Below are positions 16,022 through 23,844 of a stretch of DNA of 60,954 nt, piece by piece; the first letter of the stretch is position 1; each line of letters begins with the position of its first letter. The position numbers were made by a program, and so were the translations under genes. The notes below the pieces were generated by a model. It did not search any database, was not told the DNA's origin, and worked only from the letters and a program-made list of their open reading frames with translations. The stretch comes from an uncultured Anaerotruncus sp. (GTDB lineage Bacteria > Bacillota > Clostridia > Oscillospirales > Ruminococcaceae), in NCBI GenBank assembly GCA_904398655.1, contig CAJFPF010000124.1, positions 1 to 60,954 of the forward strand, given 5' to 3'.

Positions 16022-17581
16022 TCACATCATGGGAGAGAATAGCCGCAAAAATGCTCGGATAATTCGCTTCCACAGACGGACATGGCTGGAGTAGTCCCGG
16101 GGAATTTCAAAGCTCTGTTCCAATGTGCACAAGATATCTTTTCGGACGTCCTGTACCAGTTTTGCGCGGTAGAAGGCCACCGCGCACTCGAAATGCAGGT
16201 AGAAGCTGCGATAGTCCATGTTGGCCGTCCCCACAATGGCGATCTCATCGTCGGAGACATACATCTTCGCATGGACAAATCCCGGCGTGTACTCATAGAT
16301 GCGCACCCCTGCATCCAACAGAGTCTGATAGAACGACTGGGTTGTCTGGTGGACAAACCACTTGTCGGGCACATGGGGGACCAAAATCCGCACATCCACG
16401 CCACTGCGGGCAGCGGTCTGCAGGGCGGTGACCATCTCGTTGTCCAGAATCAGGTAGGGGGTGGTCATATAGACATAGCGGGTGGCCCGGTTGATGATCT
16501 GCATATAGACATCTTCGCAGACGTTCACCCGATCCAGAGGGCTGTCCCCAAACGGCTGGACAAACCCGTCACTTTGGAAAGTGCAGGTGGGGCAGAAGGG
16601 GGCAAAATGCACATCCGATTGCCTGGAGAAATTCCATAGGGAGAGGAACATCGCGGTCAAGTTTTGAACCCCGTTTCCCTTGAGCATAACACCGGTATCC
16701 TTCCAATGCCCATGCTTTTCATAGGTATTGATATATTCATCCGCGATGTTGATGCCGCCGCAGAACCCCACATTGCCATCAATGACAGTGATCTTCCGAT
16801 GGTCCCGGTAATTCATCATGGAATTTAAGTGGGGCTGGAAGGGGTTGAACACTTCACACTGAATCCCTGCGGCCCGCAGCTTGTCCCCATAATTGGGGGG
16901 GAGGGTAAAGATGGAACCCAGATCGTCGTACATAAACCGGACTTCCACACCCGCAGCCGCCTTTTCCCGCAGAATTTGGAAGATAGGTTCCCACATCTCC
17001 CCCTCTTCCAGGATAAAATATTCCATAAAAATAAACTTTTCCGCCTTAGGAAGCTCCTCCAGCATCCTCCGCCACATGTCCTCGCCGATGGTGAAGTATT
17101 CAGAGCTGGTATTCTTCCAGAGGGGTGCGCCGGTGGTACGGGTGATGTAGTTGGAGATCGCCGCGCAGCGGGAATCCAGCTGTTCCAGCTCCTGAACCAG
17201 CGGCCCCCCGGGGGAACAGATTCGGTGAGCTCCTTTCTCCACCGCCCGGATGCGGCGAGCCAGCTTTTTTGGCATCCCTTTGTTACCGAACATCAGGTAA
17301 AATAGCCCGCCAAATAGGGGGAAGGCCAAGATCAGGATCACCCATGCCAGCTTATAGGCGGGATTTTCACTCTTGTTGATCAGCCAGATGACGATGGCGA
17401 TGCTCAATAGCATCAGTGTGGTATAGATCCATACAAAGTGATCCCCCAGCAGGATGATCACCGCCAGCAAAAAGAGCATCTGTACAATGATCAGCAGGCT
17501 GACGATCACAATCTTGCTGAACAGCAAGCTGCAGAGAGATTTGATTCCCCACTTTTTTTTCTGACGTGCGCGGTTGGACAT
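16022..17581 (-). CDS. cls: cardiolipin synthase
   Basis: Makes cardiolipin from two phosphatidylglycerol molecules at the membrane. The 519-aa protein has two N-terminal membrane helices (about 22-70) and a PLDc_N region (NPAYKLAWVILILAFPLFGGLFYLMFG). It then has two phospholipase D HKD motifs: the first near residue 259 as YRDHRKITVID, and the second near 437 as HAKMYVSDDEIAIVGTANMD. Length and order match Bacillus/Clostridium Cls. The first HKD reads HRK with the usual spacing to Asp. It is monocistronic, with the galE terminator upstream. Confidence 0.95.
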   Translation of the reverse strand: MSNRARQKKKWGIKSLCSLLFSKIVIVSLLIIVQMLFLLAVIILLGDHFVWIYTTLMLLSIAIVIWLINKSENPAYKLAWVILILAFPLFGGLFYLMFGNKGMPKKLARRIRAVEKGAHRICSPGGPLVQELEQLDSRCAAISNYITRTTGAPLWKNTSSEYFTIGEDMWRRMLEELPKAEKFIFMEYFILEEGEMWEPIFQILREKAAAGVEVRFMYDDLGSIFTLPPNYGDKLRAAGIQCEVFNPFQPHLNSMMNYRDHRKITVIDGNVGFCGGINIADEYINTYEKHGHWKDTGVMLKGNGVQNLTAMFLSLWNFSRQSDVHFAPFCPTCTFQSDGFVQPFGDSPLDRVNVCEDVYMQIINRATRYVYMTTPYLILDNEMVTALQTAARSGVDVRILVPHVPDKWFVHQTTQSFYQTLLDAGVRIYEYTPGFVHAKMYVSDDEIAIVGTANMDYRSFYLHFECAVAFYRAKLVQDVRKDILCTLEQSFEIPRDYSSHVRLWKRIIRAFLRLFSPMM

Positions 17582-17692
17582 AGCAGAGCCTCCATCGGGA
17601 CTGGGTGGGTATTTTCCATGCTTATCTTCTTATGATAGCAGTTTTTTCCAGGGTTGACAAGCAAAAGGGCGAATTCTGGCGGAGAAAACAGA

Positions 17693-17720
17693 ACCCGCCG
17701 GCTTTTATTTGCCGGCGGGT
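17693..17720 (-). terminator. galE terminator
   Basis: A 10-bp G+C-rich stem (17693-17702 with 17711-17720) and 8-base loop, just after the galE stop. On the minus strand it is followed by TCTGTTTTCTCC. Confidence 0.75.
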
Positions 17721-17732
17721 CTGGCACAAAAT

Positions 17733-18740
17733 TTAAAGTCCGTTGGGATTCTGTTTGGTAAAATTCCAGCTGTCCGCACACATCTGCTCCAGCGAGTGTT
17801 GGGCAACCCAGCCCAACAGTTCCTTGGCCCGGGAGGCGTCAGCATAGGAGGTGGCAATATCTCCGGGACGGCGGGGGGCAATCCGATAGGGGATGGGGTG
17901 CCCGCAGGCCTTTTCGAAAGCATGCAGCACCTCCAATACCGAGTAGCCCACCCCAGTTCCCAGGTTGATGGCCTCCACGCCGGTGCGCCCCTCCAGATAA
18001 TCCAGGGCCTTTAGGTGCCCCACCGCCAGATCCACCACATGGATATAGTCCCGAACGCCGGTGCCGTCAGGGGTGTCGTAATCATCCCCATAGACAGAAA
18101 GCTGGGACAGCTTGCCAGTGGCCACCTGGGCAATATAGGGCAGTAGGTTGTTGGGAATCCCGTTGGGGTCCTCTCCCAATAGGCCGCTGGGATGGGCGCC
18201 AATGGGATTGAAATACCGTAGGAGCGCCACACTCCAACGGTTGTCCGCCTTCCAAAGATCGGTCAGGATCTGTTCAATGAACAGCTTGGTGGTGCCATAG
18301 GGGTTGGTGGTGGAGAGGGGCATTTCCTCCTGAAAGGGAACAGGGTTGTGCATCCCATAGACGGTGGCAGAGGAGGAGAAAACAATTCGTCTGCAACCAA
18401 ACTGCTCCATCACTTGGCAGAGAACCAATGTCCCCGTAAGGTTGTTGTGGTAGTAACGCAGGGGAATTTGGCAGGATTCTCCCACCGCCTTGAGCCCGGC
18501 AAAGTGGATCACCGCATCAATCTGGTTTTCCCGGAATACCCGCTCCACGCCCTGGCGATCCAGTAGGTCGGTTTCATAGAAAGGAAACGGTTTTCCGGTG
18601 ATTTTCTGGATGCGGCGCAGCGCTTCCGGCTTGGAATTGCAGAAGTTATCCAAAACCACAATTTCCCGCCCAGCATTTAAAAGTTCCACACAGGTGTGGG
18701 AACCAATATAGCCGGCGCCCCCAGTGACTAAAATTGCCAT
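17733..18740 (-). CDS. galE: UDP-glucose 4-epimerase
   Basis: An NAD-dependent epimerase that interconverts UDP-glucose and UDP-galactose (Leloir pathway and envelope sugar supply). The 335-aa protein is an extended short-chain dehydrogenase with the GGAGYIGSHTCVELL nucleotide-binding loop at the N-terminus. It also has VVLDNFCNSKPEAL, the catalytic SSSATVYG, and YGTTK with the catalytic Tyr/Lys. Further motifs include LRYFNPIGAHPSGLLGEDP and the substrate-binding RDYIHVVDLA. The ATG at 18740 has AGAGGG six bases upstream; a 28-codon extension lacks homology. It has its own terminator. Confidence 0.96.
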   Translation of the reverse strand: MAILVTGGAGYIGSHTCVELLNAGREIVVLDNFCNSKPEALRRIQKITGKPFPFYETDLLDRQGVERVFRENQIDAVIHFAGLKAVGESCQIPLRYYHNNLTGTLVLCQVMEQFGCRRIVFSSSATVYGMHNPVPFQEEMPLSTTNPYGTTKLFIEQILTDLWKADNRWSVALLRYFNPIGAHPSGLLGEDPNGIPNNLLPYIAQVATGKLSQLSVYGDDYDTPDGTGVRDYIHVVDLAVGHLKALDYLEGRTGVEAINLGTGVGYSVLEVLHAFEKACGHPIPYRIAPRRPGDIATSYADASRAKELLGWVAQHSLEQMCADSWNFTKQNPNGL

Positions 18741-18839
18741 AACCATCCCTCTTTTCCTAAAATGCGCTCCACATTTAGTATACCCAGGGAAAGCGCCCTT
18801 GTCAACGAGCATACCGGTTTGCAAGAAACTTCCATTGCG

Positions 18840-19826
18840 TCATTTTTCTGTGGAAATGGAGAGGGATTCTCCGTCGCTCACCACTACAATGGTGCCATTT
18901 TGATCGGTACGCAGCAGTTGAATCTGGCGGACAGCAAGCCTCTCCAACGTTTGAGGGGAAGGGTGCCCATAGCTGTTGTCATATCCCACCTCTGCCACAG
19001 CCAGAGTGGGGGAGACAGCGTTGAGCCATTTTTCCTGGGAGGAGGTGTCGCTGCCATGGTGCCCCAGTTTTAACACCTGGGCCTGCAGGGGATCGGTTCC
19101 AAACCGCTCCAAAATGGCGTCCTCACTGGGGGCTTCCGCGTCCCCTGTGAACAAAAAGCCTGTGTCCCCAAAGTCCAGGCGGAAGACGATGGAAGCATTG
19201 TTGAGGTCATCAAATTCTCCCACCGGTCCGAGGATGGTGATCTGCGCCCCCTCTCCCAGGTCAAAGGTCATGCCAGGGGAGGAAGGGGTGATGGAGAGCC
19301 CTTTGGAAGCGATGGCATCCAGCAGCTCCTCATAGGTGCGGGTGGTGGGGATTAAACTGTCAGGCAAGGGGGAGAAGAGTACCTGCCCAATCTCGAATTG
19401 TTGGACGATCCCCTCCATACCGCCAATGTGATCGGCATGGGGGTGGGTGGCGATCAATAGGTCGATCCGATCCACCTGTTGGGCGTTTAGATAGGCGGCA
19501 ATCTGATCCTCGTCCCCGGGATTGCCCGCGTCCACCAGGACATTTTGGCTTTCAGTCTGGATCAATTCACAATCCCCCTGGCCCACATCGATGAAGTGAA
19601 CCGCAACCTTCCCCTCCACCTCCACCGGCGCAGGTGTCAGACCTGTCCGGGCCGAAAGGTCGTCCACCCAAGATTGGACTTCTGCTACACTGGGAACGGG
19701 AAGGGAGCTGCCAATGGCCTCGTTGAGCAGCACCACCACCAAAAAGGCAGCCGCCACCCCCAAAATACTGAGAACCGTCTGTTTGGGCGTCAGTTCGAGG
19801 CGCTTTTTTCTTCTACGGGCGCTCAT
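18840..19826 (-). CDS. stand-alone ComEC-type metallo-beta-lactamase fold hydrolase
   Basis: A 328-aa protein with one N-terminal membrane segment (about 16-36) and an exported hydrolase domain. It is like the ComEC/Rec2 C-terminal domain without the channel helices. Visible motifs are VHFIDVGQGDCELIQ, the metal-binding ATHPHADHIGG near residue 126, FLFTGDAE and KLGHHGSDTSS. Proteins of this kind are proposed to be secreted or surface nucleases or hydrolases; the substrate is not known. The ATG overlaps the stop of the XRE regulator (ATGA) and has GGAGGGG eight bases upstream, so the two genes are coupled. Confidence 0.88.
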   Translation of the reverse strand: MSARRRKKRLELTPKQTVLSILGVAAAFLVVVLLNEAIGSSLPVPSVAEVQSWVDDLSARTGLTPAPVEVEGKVAVHFIDVGQGDCELIQTESQNVLVDAGNPGDEDQIAAYLNAQQVDRIDLLIATHPHADHIGGMEGIVQQFEIGQVLFSPLPDSLIPTTRTYEELLDAIASKGLSITPSSPGMTFDLGEGAQITILGPVGEFDDLNNASIVFRLDFGDTGFLFTGDAEAPSEDAILERFGTDPLQAQVLKLGHHGSDTSSQEKWLNAVSPTLAVAEVGYDNSYGHPSPQTLERLAVRQIQLLRTDQNGTIVVVSDGESLSISTEK

Positions 19827-20047
19827 CGCTGATTCCCCTCCGGTCGCTCTTCCTCCATCAGGAATAGATCGTTGGGGGTACACTTGAAGATCTGGCAGAG
19901 CGCCTCCAAGGTCACATACCGGATGGATTTGGTCTGATTGAGAAGCATTTTGTTGAGATTCTGTCCACTGATTCCCAGCTGTTTACTGAGCCAATATTTG
20001 GAGTGACCGCTCTTTTCCAGCAGCTCCAACGCGTTGAGACGAATCAT
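19823..20047 (-). CDS. small XRE/Cro-type helix-turn-helix regulator
   Basis: A 74-aa DNA-binding protein consisting of little more than one helix-turn-helix (HSKYWLSKQLGISGQNLNKMLLNQ, then LEALCQIFKCTPNDLFLMEEE). The family resembles the YozG/HTH_26 group of minimal Cro-like proteins. It is translationally coupled to the ComEC-type hydrolase, which suggests it controls this two-gene unit. Upstream (20048-20160) is A+T-rich with no clear dyad that I could defend. Confidence 0.85.
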   Translation of the reverse strand: MIRLNALELLEKSGHSKYWLSKQLGISGQNLNKMLLNQTKSIRYVTLEALCQIFKCTPNDLFLMEEERPEGNQR

Positions 20048-20162
20048 TGGGGCATCCCTCCATATGTAATGTTTCCATATGATCTTAATACATAAGATAT
20101 GTATTCATACAGTTTTAAAAGTTACCTAATGAAAATATTGCTAATGTAAAGGCCAATGTGGC

Positions 20163-20198
20163 CATAAACACCCCCTCCAACGGGAGGGGGTGTTTATG
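20163..20198 (-). terminator. terminator of the YgiQ-type gene
   Basis: A 16-bp perfect stem (20163-20178 with 20183-20198), loop AACG, at the 3' end of the minus-strand radical SAM gene. On that strand the hairpin's second arm ends in GTTTATG, with no long U-tract. Confidence 0.7.
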
Positions 20199-20203
20199 AG
20201 ACA

Positions 20204-22147
20204 TCATCTCTTTTTCCTATGGACAGGAGGCTCTGTCTGAAGAAACCTCCCTGCCCCTCGCCGTCCATGTTGGAGGACTCCTTTCCTCCCGCTGCGAGTC
20301 CCGTTTGGCCCTTTGGAAGAAGTTTTCCTGGGCGGGAAGGATTCCCTCTTTGTTCCCTTTTGCATGGAACGGTCGGGTGGAACCAGGCAGTTGGGGCCGG
20401 TTCCAATCAGGTCCTCCCGTCCGGTGCGATGCAAAGCGGTGAGTACCGCCCTGCGGTTTTCGGGCTTCCACCATTGGAGCAGGGAGCGCTGGAGCCACTT
20501 CTCCTCCTGGGTGCGGGGGACATAGACCTCCTTCATGGTATAGGGGTCCAATCCGGTGTAAAACATGCAGGTAGAGACGGTACCAGGGGTAGGATAGAAA
20601 TCCTGGACCTGTTCGGGGTGAATGTGGTGGCGCTTCAAAAAGACCGCTAAGGAGACCGCGTCCTTCAAGGTGGCGCCCGGATGGGAGGAGATCAGATAGG
20701 GGACCAGGTACTGCTCCTTTCCCAGTTCCTTGGTAATCCGATAGAACCGTTGCGCAAACGCTTCGAACACCTGAATGTGGGGCTTGCCCATATAGTCCAA
20801 CACATGGTTGCAACAGTGTTCAGGGGCTACCTTCAATTGGCCGCTCACATGATATTGAAGCAGTTCCCGCATGAACCGGTCATCCTGATCCAGCATCATG
20901 TAGTCAAACCGGAGGCCGGAGCGCACAAATACCCGCCGCACACCGGGCAGTTCCCGCAGCTTTTGCAGCAGGGACAGGTAGTCGCTCTCGTCCACCTCCA
21001 TGGCCGGACAGGGGGTGGGCGCTAGACATTTGCGCTGGGCACACAGCCCATGAGCCAGCTGTTTTTTGCAGGAGGGTTGCCGGAAGTTGGCGGTTGGCCC
21101 ACCTACGTCACTGATAATCCCCTTGAAGCGGGGATTTTTCAGGAAGCTTTCCGCTTCCCGCAGCACCGATTCATGGCTCCGGCAGGTGACGGCGCGCCCT
21201 TGATGGAAGGCGATGGAGCAGAAATTGCAGTTGCCAAAGCATCCCCGGTTGTGCATGATGGAGAACTCCACCTCTTGGATAGCCTTGACCCCGCCCTGGG
21301 ACTCATAGGAGGGATGGTACATCCGCTCAAAGGGCAGGGAAAACACCTGATCCAACTCCTGGGTATTGAGCGGGAGGGCCGGTTCGGTCTGCACCAGAAA
21401 TAGGTTGTCCCCCTGCTTTTGGATCAGCTTATGCCCCCGTACCGCATCCTGTTCCTCAATGAGGGTATGGGTGGCCTGGGCATAGGAGCGCTTGTTCTCC
21501 CGTACTTTGGCGAAGGAGGCCACCGAAACCGCATCGTGGGGCAGTCCCAGCTGGTCGGTGAGGTAACAGATTCCCCTACAGCGGATCTCTTTGGCGGGGA
21601 CGCCGGCGGCCAATTCTTTGGCAATGTGGGCAGTCTGGCGTTCCCCCATGCCAAAGATCAATAGGTCCGCACCGCTGTCCACTAGGATGGAGGGCAACAC
21701 CTGATCCGCCCAATAGTCATAGTGGGCGAACCGGCGCATGGAGGCCTCCAGGCCGCCGATGATGATCTGAGCCTCGGGGACCAGTTGCCGGAGCCGCTGG
21801 CAGTATACAACCGTCGCCCGGTCAGGACGTTTTCCGGCTTTGCCTCCGGGGGTGTAGGCGTCGTCACTGCGACGGCGCTTGGCGGCGGTGTAGTGGGCCA
21901 CCATTGAATCGATGTTGCCCCCGTTGATCCACCAGCCGTAACGGGGTAAGCCGAACTGTAAATAGTCCTCATCCCGGGTGGGCTGGGCCACCATGCATAC
22001 CCGGAACCCGAGAGCTTCCAACAGCCGGGAGACGATGGCCATGCCAAAACTGGGATGGTCCACATAGGCATCCCCAGTGACGCAGACAAAGTCAGGGGCA
22101 TCCCATCCCCGGGCTTCCATCTCCTGTTTGTTGAGCGGCAAAAACAT
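20204..22147 (-). CDS. YgiQ family radical SAM protein (UPF0313)
   Basis: A 647-aa iron-sulfur enzyme. The N-terminal cobalamin-like domain includes GWDAPDFVCVTGDAYVDHPSFG and the family hallmarks RYGWWINGGNIDSMVAHYTA and GGLEASMRRFAHYDYW. A radical SAM core near residue 305 binds a 4Fe-4S cluster through CFGNCNFCS (CxxxCxxC). A basic C-terminal tail follows. The reaction is unknown for the family. The start ATG is followed by the typical MFLPLNKQEMEARGWD. The gene appears monocistronic between two hairpins. Confidence 0.93.
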   Translation of the reverse strand: MFLPLNKQEMEARGWDAPDFVCVTGDAYVDHPSFGMAIVSRLLEALGFRVCMVAQPTRDEDYLQFGLPRYGWWINGGNIDSMVAHYTAAKRRRSDDAYTPGGKAGKRPDRATVVYCQRLRQLVPEAQIIIGGLEASMRRFAHYDYWADQVLPSILVDSGADLLIFGMGERQTAHIAKELAAGVPAKEIRCRGICYLTDQLGLPHDAVSVASFAKVRENKRSYAQATHTLIEEQDAVRGHKLIQKQGDNLFLVQTEPALPLNTQELDQVFSLPFERMYHPSYESQGGVKAIQEVEFSIMHNRGCFGNCNFCSIAFHQGRAVTCRSHESVLREAESFLKNPRFKGIISDVGGPTANFRQPSCKKQLAHGLCAQRKCLAPTPCPAMEVDESDYLSLLQKLRELPGVRRVFVRSGLRFDYMMLDQDDRFMRELLQYHVSGQLKVAPEHCCNHVLDYMGKPHIQVFEAFAQRFYRITKELGKEQYLVPYLISSHPGATLKDAVSLAVFLKRHHIHPEQVQDFYPTPGTVSTCMFYTGLDPYTMKEVYVPRTQEEKWLQRSLLQWWKPENRRAVLTALHRTGREDLIGTGPNCLVPPDRSMQKGTKRESFPPRKTSSKGPNGTRSGRKGVLQHGRRGAGRFLQTEPPVHRKKR

Positions 22148-22184
22148 GGGAAATTCCTCCAGATTTTTGAAGTTGGGGCGAAAG

Positions 22185-22215
22185 GAAAGCCGCGCGGCTT
22201 TTCCGACCGCGCGGC
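22185..22215 (-). terminator. terminator after the secreted LamG-like gene
   Basis: GCCGCGCGG pairs with CCGCGCGGC across a 9-base loop at 22189-22215 at the 3' end of the minus-strand gene at 22234. On that strand it is followed by CTTTCCTTTC. A self-complementary 16-mer (22185-22200) overlaps the left arm and offers an alternative fold. Confidence 0.6.
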
Positions 22216-22233
22216 CTGACAGCGAAAAAAGGG

Positions 22234-23043
22234 TCAGGGCTTTTGCACCCCATCATAGAGGCAGACATCATCCCACACGGAGACGTCCGGCCGCTGGAAG
22301 TTCTGCATGGAGAGCTTCAAGTAATCGGGCTGGGCCTTCACAGAATCCCGTGTAAAACTGCCGATCTTCTGATCGTCCAGATAGTAGGTGACCTCCCCGT
22401 CCTGGAAGGTGATGGTCAAAGTGACCCACAGGCCCTCCTGGGCAGCCTCTGTGTTCGCCTCATTGGCTGCGGCCTGGATCGCTTCCCAGTCAATCTGGGC
22501 GGTGCCCCACTCCTGATCGGCCTCGGGATCATAATACTTCACAATAGGGGCATCGTCCCCGCCCTTAATCACAGTGATGGCTGGGGGCTGTTTGTTGCTG
22601 CCAATCAGATCCACCTGGAAGAGTACCTTCTTTTTGTTGTCAAGGGTGGTCTGATATTCCACTTTGGGGGCCCGCTCCTTCAGATAGCTGTCGGTGCGCA
22701 CACCGTACCAGGTGTCGTCCAACAGCAGTTTGGCGCTGGCAGTCCAGCCAGTGGCGGAGACGGAATCCACCTCCAACCGGTATCCCTGCATGTTATAGGA
22801 TTTGTCCCGGTGCTCCTCGTCCCGGTTGCGGATGTAGCCATCCGGCCCCATAGCCAGATAGAGCGCTCCCTGGTCCACATAGAAGTCATCCGGCTGGTAG
22901 TTGTCCACCTCCCAGTTGTCCTCCAAAGTGGTAGGGTCGGAGAAGTCGTCCATCGTCACAGGTTCTGCAGCATAGGCCGGAACCGAAAGGGCGGCACAGG
23001 CAGCCAAAGCGAAGCTCAGTCTTCCCATCCAACGGTTTTTCAT
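22234..23043 (-). CDS. secreted protein, concanavalin A-like fold suspected
   Basis: A 269-aa exported protein with a clear signal peptide (about 1-25, ending SVPAYAAEP). The mature part (MDDFSDPTTLEDNWEVDNYQ, then QGALYLAMGPDGYI and, near the end, YLKLSMQNFQRPDVSVWDDVCLYDG) has the strand pattern of LamG/laminarin-like beta-sandwich domains. Such domains begin with 'F.d....W....' and end with 'v.iDdv.ly'. A carbohydrate-binding or structural role outside the cell is plausible, but no catalytic residues can be named. It has its own hairpins on both sides. Confidence 0.7.
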   Translation of the reverse strand: MKNRWMGRLSFALAACAALSVPAYAAEPVTMDDFSDPTTLEDNWEVDNYQPDDFYVDQGALYLAMGPDGYIRNRDEEHRDKSYNMQGYRLEVDSVSATGWTASAKLLLDDTWYGVRTDSYLKERAPKVEYQTTLDNKKKVLFQVDLIGSNKQPPAITVIKGGDDAPIVKYYDPEADQEWGTAQIDWEAIQAAANEANTEAAQEGLWVTLTITFQDGEVTYYLDDQKIGSFTRDSVKAQPDYLKLSMQNFQRPDVSVWDDVCLYDGVQKP

Positions 23044-23114
23044 GGAAATCCCCCTTTATTTGGCAGAAATAGACCTTTTTATAGAATTACTATACCGGAT
23101 TTTTCCTCAAAAAG

Positions 23115-23144
23115 CAACAGCCGTTTTGGAAAAAACGGCTGTTG
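23115..23144 (-). terminator. terminator of the 222-aa lipoprotein gene
   Basis: A 12-bp stem (23115-23126 with 23133-23144) with a 6-base loop. On the minus strand it is followed by CTTTTTGAGG. It lies just after the lipoprotein stop. Confidence 0.8.
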
Positions 23145-23153
23145 AGAGGGACT

Positions 23154-23822
23154 TTACGCCTCTTGAATCGAAAGATAACGGAAGCTTCCGTCCTCCAGAA
23201 GCCGGATCTCCATTCGATAGGAGTTTTGGGGCTCGCCGGTATAGAAATCCTGCAACTGGTATTCAATAGAGGCGTTCCCGTCCGCTTCGGTATAGCTGGT
23301 CACCTCCACCCGGTTGCCCACGCCGCCCCGGCCGTTCTCGTGGGTGATGGTGCCCGCAACAGGGTCGTACTGGCTGCGAAAATCCGCCTGCACTCCCGCC
23401 AGAATGGTCTGCTCATCCACTTCAAAGTATTGGGTGAGGCAGCTGGTCACCACCGCGACCGGGTAGCAGCCGTCTGGGTAATCGTCCAAGGGGCTTGCCA
23501 ACCCCTGCTGCTGTTGGTAGAGGGCGATATCCTCAAAGTAGAACATCCAGTCGGTACCGATCTCCCGTGGGGAGGTGAAGGTTTTCCCAATGACCAAATC
23601 CCATCCCAGGGGATCCAGGTAGGTCTCCCGCACCCATGTCAAGGGGTTCTCCTCCGGGGTGTTGCGATCCTCCTGCTCTGTGGTATTAGAGGCAGGGGAG
23701 GAAGCAACCGCACTGGAAATGGGAGAGCTCTCCGCCTGGGAGACAGCGGCGTCCTCGCGAGTCCCGCAGGCCCCCAGGCAGAGGATGGCCAGGAGAACCG
23801 CCATTATACGAAACGGTCCCAT
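23154..23822 (-). CDS. hypothetical lipoprotein
   Basis: A 222-aa lipoprotein of unrecognised family. The signal peptide ends in a good lipobox (LAILCLGAC), so it is anchored to the outer face of the membrane. A Ser/Ala-rich linker and a folded domain (about 60-222) follow, with alternating strands such as QNSYRMEIRLLEDGSFRYLSIQ at the C-terminus. The ATG at 23822 has AGGAGG eight bases before it; an in-frame TTG one codon earlier is less likely. It lies 19 bp after ftsK on the same strand and may be the end of that operon. Confidence 0.75.
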   Translation of the reverse strand: MGPFRIMAVLLAILCLGACGTREDAAVSQAESSPISSAVASSPASNTTEQEDRNTPEENPLTWVRETYLDPLGWDLVIGKTFTSPREIGTDWMFYFEDIALYQQQQGLASPLDDYPDGCYPVAVVTSCLTQYFEVDEQTILAGVQADFRSQYDPVAGTITHENGRGGVGNRVEVTSYTEADGNASIEYQLQDFYTGEPQNSYRMEIRLLEDGSFRYLSIQEA

Positions 23823-23844
23823 CAAAAGCGCCTCCTATAGAGTT

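Noticed and set aside
22185-22200. 16-bp self-complementary palindrome as an operator
   Set aside because: It is part of a hairpin at the 3' end of the gene at 22234 and next to another pairing arm, so a terminator explains it.
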